DNA from: Hermatobates lingyangjiaoensis
Lineage: Eukaryota; Arthropoda; Insecta; Hemiptera; Hermatobatidae
Length of the DNA stretch: 64,000 bases
Direction: 5' to 3'
NCBI GenBank assembly: GCA_026182355.1
Contig: JAPFBL010000119.1
Span: 392,501-456,500, forward strand
The notes beneath the pieces are model-generated. The model was not told where the DNA came from and ran no database searches. It saw only the letters and a program-made list of their open reading frames with translations. Positions 55,876 to 64,000 of this stretch are shown in pieces. Position numbers and translations under genes: made by a program. The stretch's first letter is position 1. Each line of letters begins with the position of its first letter.

Positions 55876-56175
55876 GGCTTTCATAAGTTTGAGACAAGAT
55901 ACATCAGTTCTCCAAAATTTTTATTTCTGTATACCGACATGTTTCGGTCTTCATCGACCATTTGTAAGGATGTTATTTACAAAAGTTGTTTCACAATTTA
56001 CTTAAAATTGTATTAGTTTTAAGTAAATTGTGAAACTACGTTTGTAAATAACATCGTTGAAAATGGTCGATGAAGACCGTAACATGTCGGTATACAGAAA
56101 TAAAAATTTTGGAGAACTGATGTATCTTGTCCCAAACTTATGGAAGCCAGAAATCAGGAAATTTGAAAAATTAAT
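55876..56175. repeat. Family I palindrome
   Basis: ACAAGATACATCAGTTCTCC at the left mirrors GGAGAACTGATGTATCTTGT at the right. The arms carry GGTC-GATGAA-GACC, GAAACATGTCGG in the left copy and GTAACATGTCGG in the right. It keeps a GAA-ACATGT-C stem III end but not a standard CTGANGA with stem II. Confidence 0.8.
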
Positions 56176-56221
56176 TCAAAAATGTGTTAAAATAGAAATA
56201 GGCATATATAGGTATATATAT

Positions 56222-56330
56222 GAGCAAACCACAAAATGAAATGGGAAAAAAAGAACAATATCTTTCAACCGTTACAAGTGGTCAGAGTCAGAGTCAAAAA
56301 CCGAACTGATATTATATATATATATATATT
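56222..56330 (-). repeat. Family A fragment, core deleted
   Basis: GCAAACCACAAAATGAAATG, ATCTTTCAACCGTTACAAG, then GTCAGAGTCAAAAACC; the TCTTCG part of the core is missing. (TA)n follows at about 56314-56330. Confidence 0.7.
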
Positions 56331-56349
56331 CAAATATTAGGAAGAGTAA

Positions 56350-56545
56350 GAAACAAACTAAAGAAACACACTAATTCAATTTTCTAGAAAATCCGTCTTC
56401 AGGAGAAAAGAAAGAAGGAGACAAAGAACGCCGGAGACGCCACCTGTGGTAACCTGTTACCGGTACCTGTCGTTGCGTGTCCGGCATGCTTGGTCTCCGT
56501 CTCTCTTTTCTTTTCAAGAGAGTATTTTCCAAAAATTTTAATTAG
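56350..56545. repeat. Family F-related PLE end, foldback-like
   Basis: Left core (minus 56381-56402) has CTGAAGA and GAAAATT but a G at residue 17 and poor stem II. The interior (GGAGACGCCACCTGTGGTAA, GTTACCGGTACC) is unusually GC-rich, and GGTCTCCGTCTCTCTTTTCT mirrors AGAAAGAAGGAGAC. Confidence 0.6.
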
Positions 56546-56599
56546 CTAGTTTGTTTCATTTCATTGTGTGATTTTCTTATTTACGCAACTGAACTGATG

Positions 56600-56824
56600 T
56601 TCAGTGTCACGTGTTCATTCAGACTACAGTTGTTGTTCAAATCCACATACTATTTTTCTTTGTAAGATAATTTGTAATGTAATACTTAGTTTTTCTGTTT
56701 CAAAATTTATACTTCTGCCAATGAAAAAGGTTTTAAATAAAGACCTAAACGTTGGAAATGAGAGTTAATTTGAACCTGAAGAACTGACTGTGTCACGATA
56801 AAATTTAGTTTTGTATATATATAT
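56600..56824 (+). repeat. Family G PLE end, single arm
   Basis: TTCTGCCAATGAAAAAGGTT, TTAAATAAAGACCTAAACG, ATGAGAG and CTGAAGAACTGACTGTG, ending at TA repeats (56815-56824). Confidence 0.8.
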
Positions 56825-56892
56825 ACAAAATTGTCACAATAACACGTGATATAAATATTCAGGTAACTCACCACAAATGAATGAAGATAGTC

Positions 56893-56928
56893 GCTCTGAC
56901 GCCTTTCGTTTTCACGTCGTCAGAGAGC
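56893..56928 (-). ncRNA. Hammerhead-like motif, family M
   Basis: Minus strand: GCTCT, CTGACGA, extra C, GT/AC stem II closed by a GAAA tetraloop, GAA, AGGCGT (one change from AGGCCT), C, AGAGC pairing with GCTCT over five bases. Confidence 0.65.
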
Positions 56929-56959
56929 AAGTGAATACAAGTTGTAGGCAGGTTATGAA

Positions 56960-57090
56960 TTTTGATTTAATGTTGGATTAAGATTGGCATCATTGACAGT
57001 ATTTTTTCCTATTACAGTCGAAATAGTCTTGATTTGTTTAACGATTCCTTTAATTAGAAATTCATCTAATTTAAACACTAGTCCAGGCCT
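56960..57090 (-). pseudogene. PLE ORF C-terminus, family M
   Basis: About 43 codons read RPGLVFKLDEFLIKGIVKQI then KTISTVIGKNTVNDANLNPT, LNQNS and stop. It matches the end of the 52.2 kb fragment. Only the tail of the endonuclease module is present. Confidence 0.65.
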
Positions 57091-57092
57091 TT

Positions 57093-57124
<32 letters not shown>

Positions 57125-57168
57125 GAAAACAAACCACAAGGAAAAAAAAGAAAACAGATAGAAAAAAT

Positions 57169-57203
57169 GCTCTGAGGCCTTTCAATTTATGTCATCAGAG
57201 AGC
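57169..57203 (-). ncRNA. Hammerhead-like motif, family M, left arm
   Basis: Minus strand: GCTCT, CTGATGA, extra C, weak stem II (ATAAATT), GAA, AGGCCT fully self-complementary, C, AGAGC pairing with GCTCT. Only stem II is doubtful. Confidence 0.6.
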
Positions 57204-57883
57204 AAACAAGGTAAGAACTAGAAGGTAACATCAAAGGTGTGTACAAGGAAGGTAACTAAACAGCTGGGAAACCAAAAGTCGAAGAGGCATAATAAGAGAA
57301 AAAACAAAAAATACCCAATACAATTAAACAATGCAAAATGAACAATAAGAAAATTAATTAAATTAAAAAAAATAAAAATATAAATAGAATAAGAAACAAG
57401 TGTTATATATAATTCCTAACTATAAACAATATATAATAAATATAAACAAATAGATACAAATTAAATTAATGCAATATCAAAAAATAAACAATAATAAATG
57501 ATTAACAAAACAAGAATACATGAGAAAGTAAATAAGTCTCATGTATTCTTGTTTTGTTAATCATTTATTATTGTTTATTTTTTGATATTGCATTAATTTA
57601 ATTTGTATCTATTTGTTATATTTATTATATATTGTTTATATTAGGAATTATATATAACACTTGTTTCGTTAATTCTATTTATATTTTTTTTTTATAATTT
57701 GAATTAATTTTTTATTGTTTCAAATTTATTTGCATTGAAAGTTTTAAATAAGTCAATTGAAGGATTTTTTGTTTTTCTCTATTAATGCCTCTTCGACTAA
57801 TTTGTTTCCAGCTGTTTAGTTACCTTACAAATTGTACAAACACGTTTGATATGTATACCAATTCTAGTTCTTACCTTTGTTTT

Positions 57884-57919
57884 GCTCTCTGATGACATAA
57901 AATTGAAAGGCCGTCAGAG
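57884..57919 (+). ncRNA. Hammerhead-like motif, family M, right arm
   Basis: GCTCT, CTGATGA, extra C, ATAAAATT, GAA, AGGCCGT (one inserted G), C, AGAG. Slightly decayed mirror of 57169-57203. Confidence 0.55.
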
Positions 57920-58015
57920 ATTTTTTCTAATCTGTTATTGCTTTTTTTTTTCCTTGTGAATGTTTGTTTTTACATTGATTGTATCAGAATGTTTATTGTG
58001 ATTCATCTGCATGCA

Positions 58016-58018
<3 letters not shown>

Positions 58019-58056
<38 letters not shown>
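58019..58056. repeat. (TA)n microsatellite
   Basis: About 18 TA units between the family M and family F palindromes. Confidence 0.95.
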
Positions 58057-58060
<4 letters not shown>

Positions 58061-58157
58061 TATTCACTGATAAAACGAAATACGATCCAAACTGGACACA
58101 ATACGAGTTCGAGATTAACAAAGAGCAACACACAAAGTAGGGAAACACACTTACAGA

Positions 58158-58188
58158 CTCAAATTTTCGGGTAATCCGTCTTCAGGAG
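58158..58188 (-). ncRNA. Hammerhead-like motif, family F, left arm
   Basis: Minus strand: CTC, CTGAAGA, extra C, GG/CC stem II with loop ATTAC, GAA, AATT, T, GAG pairing with CTC. Confidence 0.65.
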
Positions 58189-58286
58189 AAAAGAGAATGG
58201 GAGACCAAGCACGTTGTAGGCGCAACGGCAAGAAACCCGTTACTTGCCCTTGCGCCTACAACGTGCTTGGTCTCCCATTCTCTTTT

Positions 58287-58317
58287 CTCCTGAAGACGGA
58301 TTACCCGAAAATTCGAG
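58287..58317 (+). ncRNA. Hammerhead-like motif, family F, right arm
   Basis: CTC, CTGAAGA, extra C, GG/CC, GAA, AATT, C, GAG. Residue 17 is C here and T in the left arm; both are allowed in hammerheads. Confidence 0.65.
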
Positions 58318-58399
58318 TTTGTAAGTGTGTTTCTCTACTTTGTGTGTTGCTCTTTGTTAATCTCGAACTCGTATATATAAATATATATATATTGAATTC

Positions 58400-58482
58400 T
58401 GCATGAGTGGTCCGGATCTCGAATATAATTGGCTATTTTTTTTTGAAAAGCAACAAACTATTGGTTAAAAAGATAGCCAATC

Positions 58483-58517
<35 letters not shown>

Positions 58518-58665
58518 TATATACATACATTTGCACATAAGAATGAACAGAGAAAGTCACTACAGAACTCACTTCGATATTTTGACATCTGTCGTCATTA
58601 GGAAGAAGTACGGACTACTGGCGTTAAGAAGCAAACCCCAACCAGTGGTGACTCCTGACCTTTTT
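58400..58665. repeat. TA-rich DNA with a decayed family H-like end
   Basis: AGCCAATTATATT and ATTGGCTATTTTT / AAAAAGATAGCCAAT form a small inverted repeat, (TA)n lies at 58487-58514, and 58555-58610 (minus) reads CTAATGA, extra C, GAC/GTC, AAAATATCGAAGTGAG, a family H motif with C3-T4-G5 and G12 damaged. Confidence 0.5.
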
Positions 58666-58890
58666 CTTTAGGCATGCAATTTTCAAAGAATAAAAGAAAT
58701 ACAGAGAAATACCCTTCTAATTCTCATGTTCAGTCTTTTCATGTTGCACAAAAGGATAATGATGTATTAAAAACATTTTATGGGGATTTGAATCAGGTTT
58801 TATTTGGAAATACTTTTAACATTAACTTTTATTAACCAATACAATAAAAATAGGCAAAAAATGTTTTTATTAAAGAAAGAGATACACAAT

Positions 58891-59286
58891 ACATTATTTG
58901 AATAAAAACTTCTTGCAAAATTCTTCGATAACAAAACCATAAAACTTCTCTCTATCTGCCATGAGATCTTTAAGTAAATGTCTTTCAATTGAAATTAGGG
59001 ATAAATTAGACAATCGCTCTTCACTTTGGGAGCTTCGTAAATAACTTTTAATTCTTTTGAGGGCAGAAAACGATCTCTCAACACTTGCTGTTGTTATGGG
59101 AATAGTCATAACCAAATTCATGAGTTTATAAATTTCCGGAAGACCTGTGTGCAAATCACTTTCCAGTATGTATTTGAGGAGCTCAGCAAGCCTGAGTTGC
59201 AGTGTATGCAAACTTCGTTCTTGTTTCTCTTGGCAATTAAGACCATTTTCATTAACCAGAAATGATAAGAGTAAACCCCTGCATTG
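58891..59286 (-). pseudogene. hAT transposase, C-terminal dimerisation region
   Basis: Minus-strand open frame of about 130 codons. The segment VMTIPITTASVERSFSALKR then IKSYLRSSQSEERLSNLSLI is the highly conserved hAT C-terminal dimerisation domain, which holds hAT transposases together and includes part of the catalytic fold. Just upstream, LRLAELLKYILESDLHTGLP and LNLVM-type residues are also usual. The frame is closed upstream by a stop near 59287, and the DDE catalytic parts are not seen, so this is a 3' remnant. The family resembles zinc-finger MYM-type-like hAT proteins widespread in animals. It is not related to the hAT-like MITE at 11.8 kb by anything visible. Confidence 0.8.
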
Positions 59287-59299
59287 GGAAGCTTAGCGC

Positions 59300-60050
59300 A
59301 ATCATAGAAAATGGTTCCTTAGCGTGTAGAGGAATAAAAAAAAGGGGTTGCTTTAAATATTTCGAATCTCGAACATTTTGGTTTCTTTAAAGATGAATTC
59401 TATGCATGCAATGCATGTGGTGCATTCCCTGAGAAATCGCCACTGACCCCAACTATATATATATATAAATCAGAAAGTAGGTTGAGATTTTTCTACTAGA
59501 ACAAATATATCTTATCAGAGTAACACTAGAACAAGAAAGTAAAAGTAGACACATGGTGTTCTTTTCAGGGAGGTGGGAGCAGTGTTTTAAATTTCTTAAA
59601 CGGGAAGATAAGTGCAAGCCAATATTAACGAAGAAGTTCAGGAAGAAATAACTAAAACAAAATCTTTTAGTTGTTAAGTGTAATAAACAAGGATATGGAA
59701 CTCCCAATTATCTATTTTAATTAGAATAATGTACTGCTAATATCAATGGTATAATTATAATAAAAATTAAAATTAAAATCAAGATTTAAAAAATCATTTC
59801 ATCAAATTCGGTCATGACCTTGAAGTAGGATTAGTATTATTGCTGGAAGTAGTTTCAAAATAATTGGGAGGAGGGTAGGGAAGAATGTAACAAACAGGTT
59901 ACAGTGCTTGTCGACGGATGGTCTGCAATATTTCATAGGGCTACATGCGTATCTGGAAGCCCGAGAGAATCAGTGCAGTGTTATCCAGAACATAATCATA
60001 GGTGCCGGAAAAAGTTGTATTTTAACATATATAGACAGAGCAAGAGTACG
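59300..60050. other. No assignable feature
   Basis: AT-rich DNA with a short TA run at 59455-59467; no domain in the open frames. Confidence 0.35.
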
Positions 60051-60059
60051 AGTGAGCGA

Positions 60060-60098
60060 TAGAGAGACAGACAGAGAGAGAGAGAGAGAGAGAGAGTG
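60060..60098. repeat. (GA)n microsatellite
   Basis: GAGAGACAGACAGAGA-type run. Confidence 0.9.
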
Positions 60099-60279
60099 AG
60101 AAAGAAAGAAACGAAAAGATATTCTTGAGCTGTGATGTAAATTAAATGCCTTGACATTTTATCCTTGGTTCTGATTAATTGAAACGAAGATTAATAAAAT
60201 TAATTTAATTAAGAAATTAAATAAGTTAAAAGTGTAAATGAGGTCGTTATTGAAAGATCTGAATCTCTTTGACATGGCA

Positions 60280-60345
60280 TTCCCTGATGGTGATGACAAA
60301 AAAGGTCGAAATATTGAAAACTGTTTGTGTTTTCTATGTGTTTCA
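60280..60345 (+). repeat. Decayed family B-like ribozyme end
   Basis: CTGATGG (for CTGANGA), GAC/GTC, GAAATATTGAAAACTGTTTG and TTTTCTATGTGTTTCATTG resemble the end of family B, with the last core A changed to G. Confidence 0.45.
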
Positions 60346-60854
60346 TTGTATGTAAGTAATTTAAATTCAAAAGCCCTAAATAACAAAAAGAAGTCCAACA
60401 ATCAAATTTCTCAATAATTTTTTGAATTAAAAGTGGTTATTAAAGATAGAGCAGAATAGGTATTTAGATCGACGGGTACATTGCATAAAAGTTGGCAGTT
60501 GACTGCCAAGAAGAACTCTCAAAACTTGCGATTCACTGAGGATATTGCCAGTTCAGAAAAACTATAGTGTAGGAGCTGTTTTGTTATTAGTTCTAATGTA
60601 TTTACTATTACAAATTGTAAATTAAAAAAGTCGAAGTAACAAAGCAGTTCTGTCGTTAGAATTCTGAGAAATATGAGGCGTATGATAAATATATGTCATA
60701 ATTATATTATGTCAGCTCAGTCTTAATGAGAGAGAAAAGGCTTTTATTAAATTCTCCTTAGTTTTATTTAATAACACTGTTTGGCTAAAAGGAAGTTTCT
60801 AGTTTAATTTTTTTTTAGTTTTAGCTTTTTTTGCTAGTTTAATATATATATTAA

Positions 60855-61045
60855 TAAAAGTATCGACCGTGAAATAGAAACAGATTTAAAGTATTAAACT
60901 CTCATTACCAATGTACCGTTGTCAACTTCTTCCTATGAAAAAGGTTTTAAATAAAAACTGAAACAATGGCAATGAGAGTTTAATTTGAACCTAAAGAACT
61001 GACTAAGTCCTGATAAACTTTAATTTTGGTTCAATTTTTGGTTTA
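60855..61045. repeat. Family G PLE-derived foldback, short
   Basis: TAATAAAAGTATCGACCGTG at the left is the family G tail in reverse; the right arm has CCTATGAAAAAGGTTTTAAA, TAAAAACTGAAAC, GGCAATGAGAGTTTAATTTG. Confidence 0.8.
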
Positions 61046-61443
61046 ATTTTGACATATTTTAAAGAAAAATAAAAGAAATAGTTAAAACATTACTTTATTT
61101 GTAATTACTATTACCATTAAATTATATAAGCATGTGTTCAAGAAATTTCTTGTTTTTACTCGTGCTGTAAAATTGACAATTTAATTTCGTTATATATAAT
61201 AAAATTGTAATTATATATTATTATATTTTTCTGTACATAAAATTTAGCAAAAAAATACGCTCTATAGCTAATAAAAAACAACAGAAAGTAGTGAAAACTG
61301 TTTTATAAAATATGCTAAGCTTTTATGATGAATTTCGTCACCATGTATCAAGGTGATATTTAGTAAAAGATTCTGACTTTCTTTTTTTTTGGTTTATTGT
61401 TGTTGAGATATTTGTACGAAAGGTAGATAGATATGGTGAGTCA

Positions 61444-61565
61444 AGAAGGAGAGGGAGGGAGAGAGAGAGAGAGAGAAACAGTGAGAATTATGGAGAGTAA
61501 AATAATAATTGAGATAGTAAGATAGAGGAAAAGAAAGAGTATTAGAGAGAGTAAGTGAGAGAGAG
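61444..61565. repeat. GA-rich low-complexity run
   Basis: GAGAGGGAGGGAGAGAGAG and later AGAGAGAGTAAGTGAGAGAG. Confidence 0.9.
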
Positions 61566-61724
61566 AATCCTGAGCTTGTGATATGAATAATTCTTGACAA
61601 AGCACTAGGTTTCAGTTATCTAAATCCTTTAAGAACCATTTGTTCAGAGATTTTAACGCTAGAGCAGCTCGTAAGTTTATGTTAATGATTCGATACACAT
61701 TTTTAAAAAGAAATATATATATAT

Positions 61725-62210
61725 TAGACGTTCCGTGACTCCTTGTGTTACTCAGTGTTAAGAAATTATAGCAACAGTTAATAATATGCTATCACTGAAT
61801 GTGATTGACAGGAATAATATTATTGTTATGTCTTGTTTAATCCATGATAACAAATATTCTATATCGTCCAAGCACTTGATATAGTATTACTTACATGAAT
61901 CATATATAGACACAATATGTATATTTAATAAACCAAACAATCATTTAAAAGAAAAAAAATCGTTTATTTTTTTACATAATTAAATGAAACATCAACTCAA
62001 GGTAATACACAATCAAACATATTTAAAAATAACAAAACCTGTAAATTGAAATATTTCATCTCTTTTACGCAACATAAAATAATATTAATGAAAGTCGTTA
62101 TATTATTACCTTAGAACATTTGTATTTAAGCTGACATTTGTTTTGAAGTTTATATTCCTAAAATAATTCATTTTAAACCTCTAATGTAATAGTTTATTAT
62201 ATAATCTTTT
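61725..62210 (+). repeat. Dispersed repeat N, copy 2 (uninterrupted)
   Basis: Colinear with 11455-11790 plus 12456-12560, without the hAT-like insertion. Noncoding. Confidence 0.75.
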
Positions 62211-62219
62211 GGAATTTCG

Positions 62220-64000
62220 TACATCTGTTTATTTTACGGTCATTGAATTCAGAGAATAACTAACTCTTACTGCAACTGAATATTCGACATTGTGCTGTAT
62301 CTATCAGAAAGAGGTTAATATTTACCCATGATATCTAGGCTCATCAAATAGATAGAAACAGACAAATTCCTTATTTAATGTCCTGTATTGGAAAAGAACT
62401 GTATCCATTGTTTTTTAAAACTTAAATATAAATAAACTGAACTAACAAGTAAGGAAAAAGCAGTAAATAATGAATAAGACAATATTATTGTTGTCAAAAT
62501 TACACAATTATTGCTAACAGTAAGTTATATATGCATGTGTTTTCAAAAAAGTTTTATTTTTACTTTTTTCAATTTTAATTTTAAATTTAAATTTTTATAA
62601 TTATTGCCATAATTGTATAATTGTATATAGCAAACAATAGACAATTTACTCATAGAAATGCCAAACATAGTTTGTAAATCTTTATATAATTAAATCTGCC
62701 CATTTATAAAAACGACTATTTTTTAAAAAAAAATTTTAAATGACATATATATGTGTTTAACATTATATCTGACAACATTTTTTACACGATTGCACTATAT
62801 ATAAAAATGACTACTTCAATTAAATAAGTTTTTGAAGTGATTTTATTTCAAAGTTTAATATTATATCTGAACAAAGTTTTTACGTGAAGTCGTCACCTTA
62901 TATTGTGTTATGAATTTTTTAAAAAATTTCATCCCATATATAAGTTCACTGTTGGAGTCGGAATGAACTCTATGTGTTTAAGTGGTACTAAGTCACAATA
63001 TTAGGTAAAAAAAAATCACTCGGAGTAGTAAAGCTATTGAATGTGTTCAGCTTTAATCTGACTTAAGCAATTTTTTTCTCGCATTCCCTCTTGTGGACTT
63101 TTTTTCTGTCTACAAAACGACCATTCTGTATTCAATTAAGATTAAACTTGGACACTAAAGCCCAGTTTTATTAGTGGATTTCTATTTACTGGTAGTCTGT
63201 AAGAAAAATGAAACGAAGAAAAAAAAATTACCTTTAATGCAATCTGATGTTTGCAAGGTCAGTAAAATTTATTTTTATATAAAAATTATTTCTTTTGAAA
63301 ACCTGAAATTTATTCCATATGCTATTTAATAAAAAAAAATAAATTGGTACAGATTTACAATAGGTACATTAAAAATTTGCAAAAATAAATTGCTGATCTT
63401 GTAAATGATGTGATTACTCCTGGTTTTGAATGTTTGCCAAATCATTAATAAGCCCTCTTTGCGTACCTTATAAAGGCAAAATCATTACAAAAATCTGTTC
63501 ATCCGCTATTAAGGTAGGTGTTAAAAAATTAAAAATGCAAAGGGTTTTTTTTTCATTTCAATTGTAAATTTTTTTTCCTAATAATTTTTATAAGAACATT
63601 TAATTAAGTAGGATAGATGTTGGTTTTTATATTAATTAAAATGCATAAATCAATTGAAAATCGAATTCGTTCAGAGATTAGGCTAAAAATAAAGTCACAT
63701 ATTTCATCAATGATTTAATAATCCATTCTTCAATTCACACATTATCTACATTTTTATGAGTTTTTTTCTATTCATTAATACAGTGTTACCTCTAGATATG
63801 AAGTTAATTTGTTCAGGATGAGTTTTCGTGTCTTGATTTTTTTTTGTAACGGGACACGTTATGTATAAACAGCTTCATCTTTTTCAGGCCTCCCAAAAAC
63901 TTTCCAGTATAATTTTAATAGTTTAAAAAACCTGAAAAAATACAGCATGATCGTTTAAATAAATGTTAATGAAACAATGGCAAAATAATCGATAATGGAA
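62220..64000. other. No assignable feature
   Basis: AT-rich DNA with homopolymer T and A runs. No repeat partner, RNA signature or exon is supported. Confidence 0.4.

Larger units (their letters stand above)
56825..57095 (-). mobile_element. 5'-truncated PLE end, family M
   Basis: Read on the minus strand from (TA)n at 57096-57123: the last codons of a PLE ORF, stop, the motif at 56928-56893, and the tail GTTATTGTGACAATTTTG ending at TA repeats. Same order as families B and H. Confidence 0.75.
57125..57975. repeat. Family M palindrome, about 850 bp
   Basis: Arms meet near 57535 (AATACATGAGA...TCTCATGTATT) and run outward through AAACAAGAATACATGAG-type, ATTAATTTAATTTGTATCTA and GCCTCTTCGACT-type blocks to motifs near both ends and CACAAGGAAAAAAAAG / TTTTTTTTTCCTTGTG. 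The inner 200 bp of each arm is nearly identical; outer parts have diverged by indels. No ORF is supported. Confidence 0.9.
58075..58372. repeat. Family F palindrome, near-perfect
   Basis: ACGAGTTCGAGATTAACAAA at the left mirrors TTTGTTAATCTCGAACTCGT at the right, and CCAAGCACGTTGTAGGCGCA mirrors TGCGCCTACAACGTGCTTGG near the centre (about 58234). The loop is about 20 nt. Each arm has an intact motif. Confidence 0.9.

Noticed and set aside
60058..60099. Arg-Glu repeat peptide
   Set aside because: It is a translation of the (GA)n microsatellite.

Overview
This is a strongly AT-rich window from a eukaryotic genome, almost certainly an invertebrate animal. It has no operons, no bacterial gene spacing and no intact long gene. 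It is dense in microsatellites ((TA)n above all, also (GT)n, (CT)n, (GA)n and ATT-type) and in degraded transposable elements. A decayed Jockey/R1-type RNase H region at 49.3-50.0 kb resembles elements common in arthropods, so an arthropod host is plausible but unproven.

The dominant theme is Penelope-like retroelements (PLEs). At least three GIY-YIG endonuclease lineages are present as 5'-truncated 3' fragments (54-272, 15745-16078, 41417-41930, 43280-44612, 3342-3842, 52171-52640, 56960-57090). Downstream of these, and in many short solo or foldback copies, lie hammerhead-ribozyme-like motifs: CTGANGA, one extra base, stem II, GAA, a self-complementary stem III of form A...T, a non-G residue, then a strand that pairs back to the bases before CTGANGA. 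I lettered the families A to M. The three stems change sequence between families while keeping their pairing. Many units are inverted repeats with a motif on each strand, usually capped by (TA)n.

Layout: 0-7.2 kb, PLE foldbacks A, E, C and D, including a 1.3 kb palindrome in which a PLE ORF end, a ribozyme-like motif and a PLE ORF beginning follow each other. 7.2-13.8 kb, mostly unassigned AT-rich DNA with a tRNA-derived fragment and a dispersed repeat invaded by a hAT-like MITE. 13.8-19.5 kb, a second PLE cluster interrupted by a candidate minus-strand first coding exon at 16821-17186. 19.8-40.6 kb, few PLEs; a large inverted arrangement (23.4-34.4 kb), an 82-bp tandem repeat, several copies of a noncoding repeat (repeat X) with hairpin termini, a SINE and a promoter-like cluster. 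40.6-45.0 kb, PLE foldbacks and a 2.1 kb head-to-head PLE pair. 45.4 kb, a candidate internal exon; 46.3 kb, a Tigger-like MITE. 47-50 kb, repeat X and the RNase H relic. 51.4-61 kb, the densest PLE foldback cluster plus a hAT transposase end. 61-64 kb, a second copy of the dispersed repeat and unassigned DNA.

No complete host gene is supported. Coordinates of repeats are read by eye and may be off by several bases.
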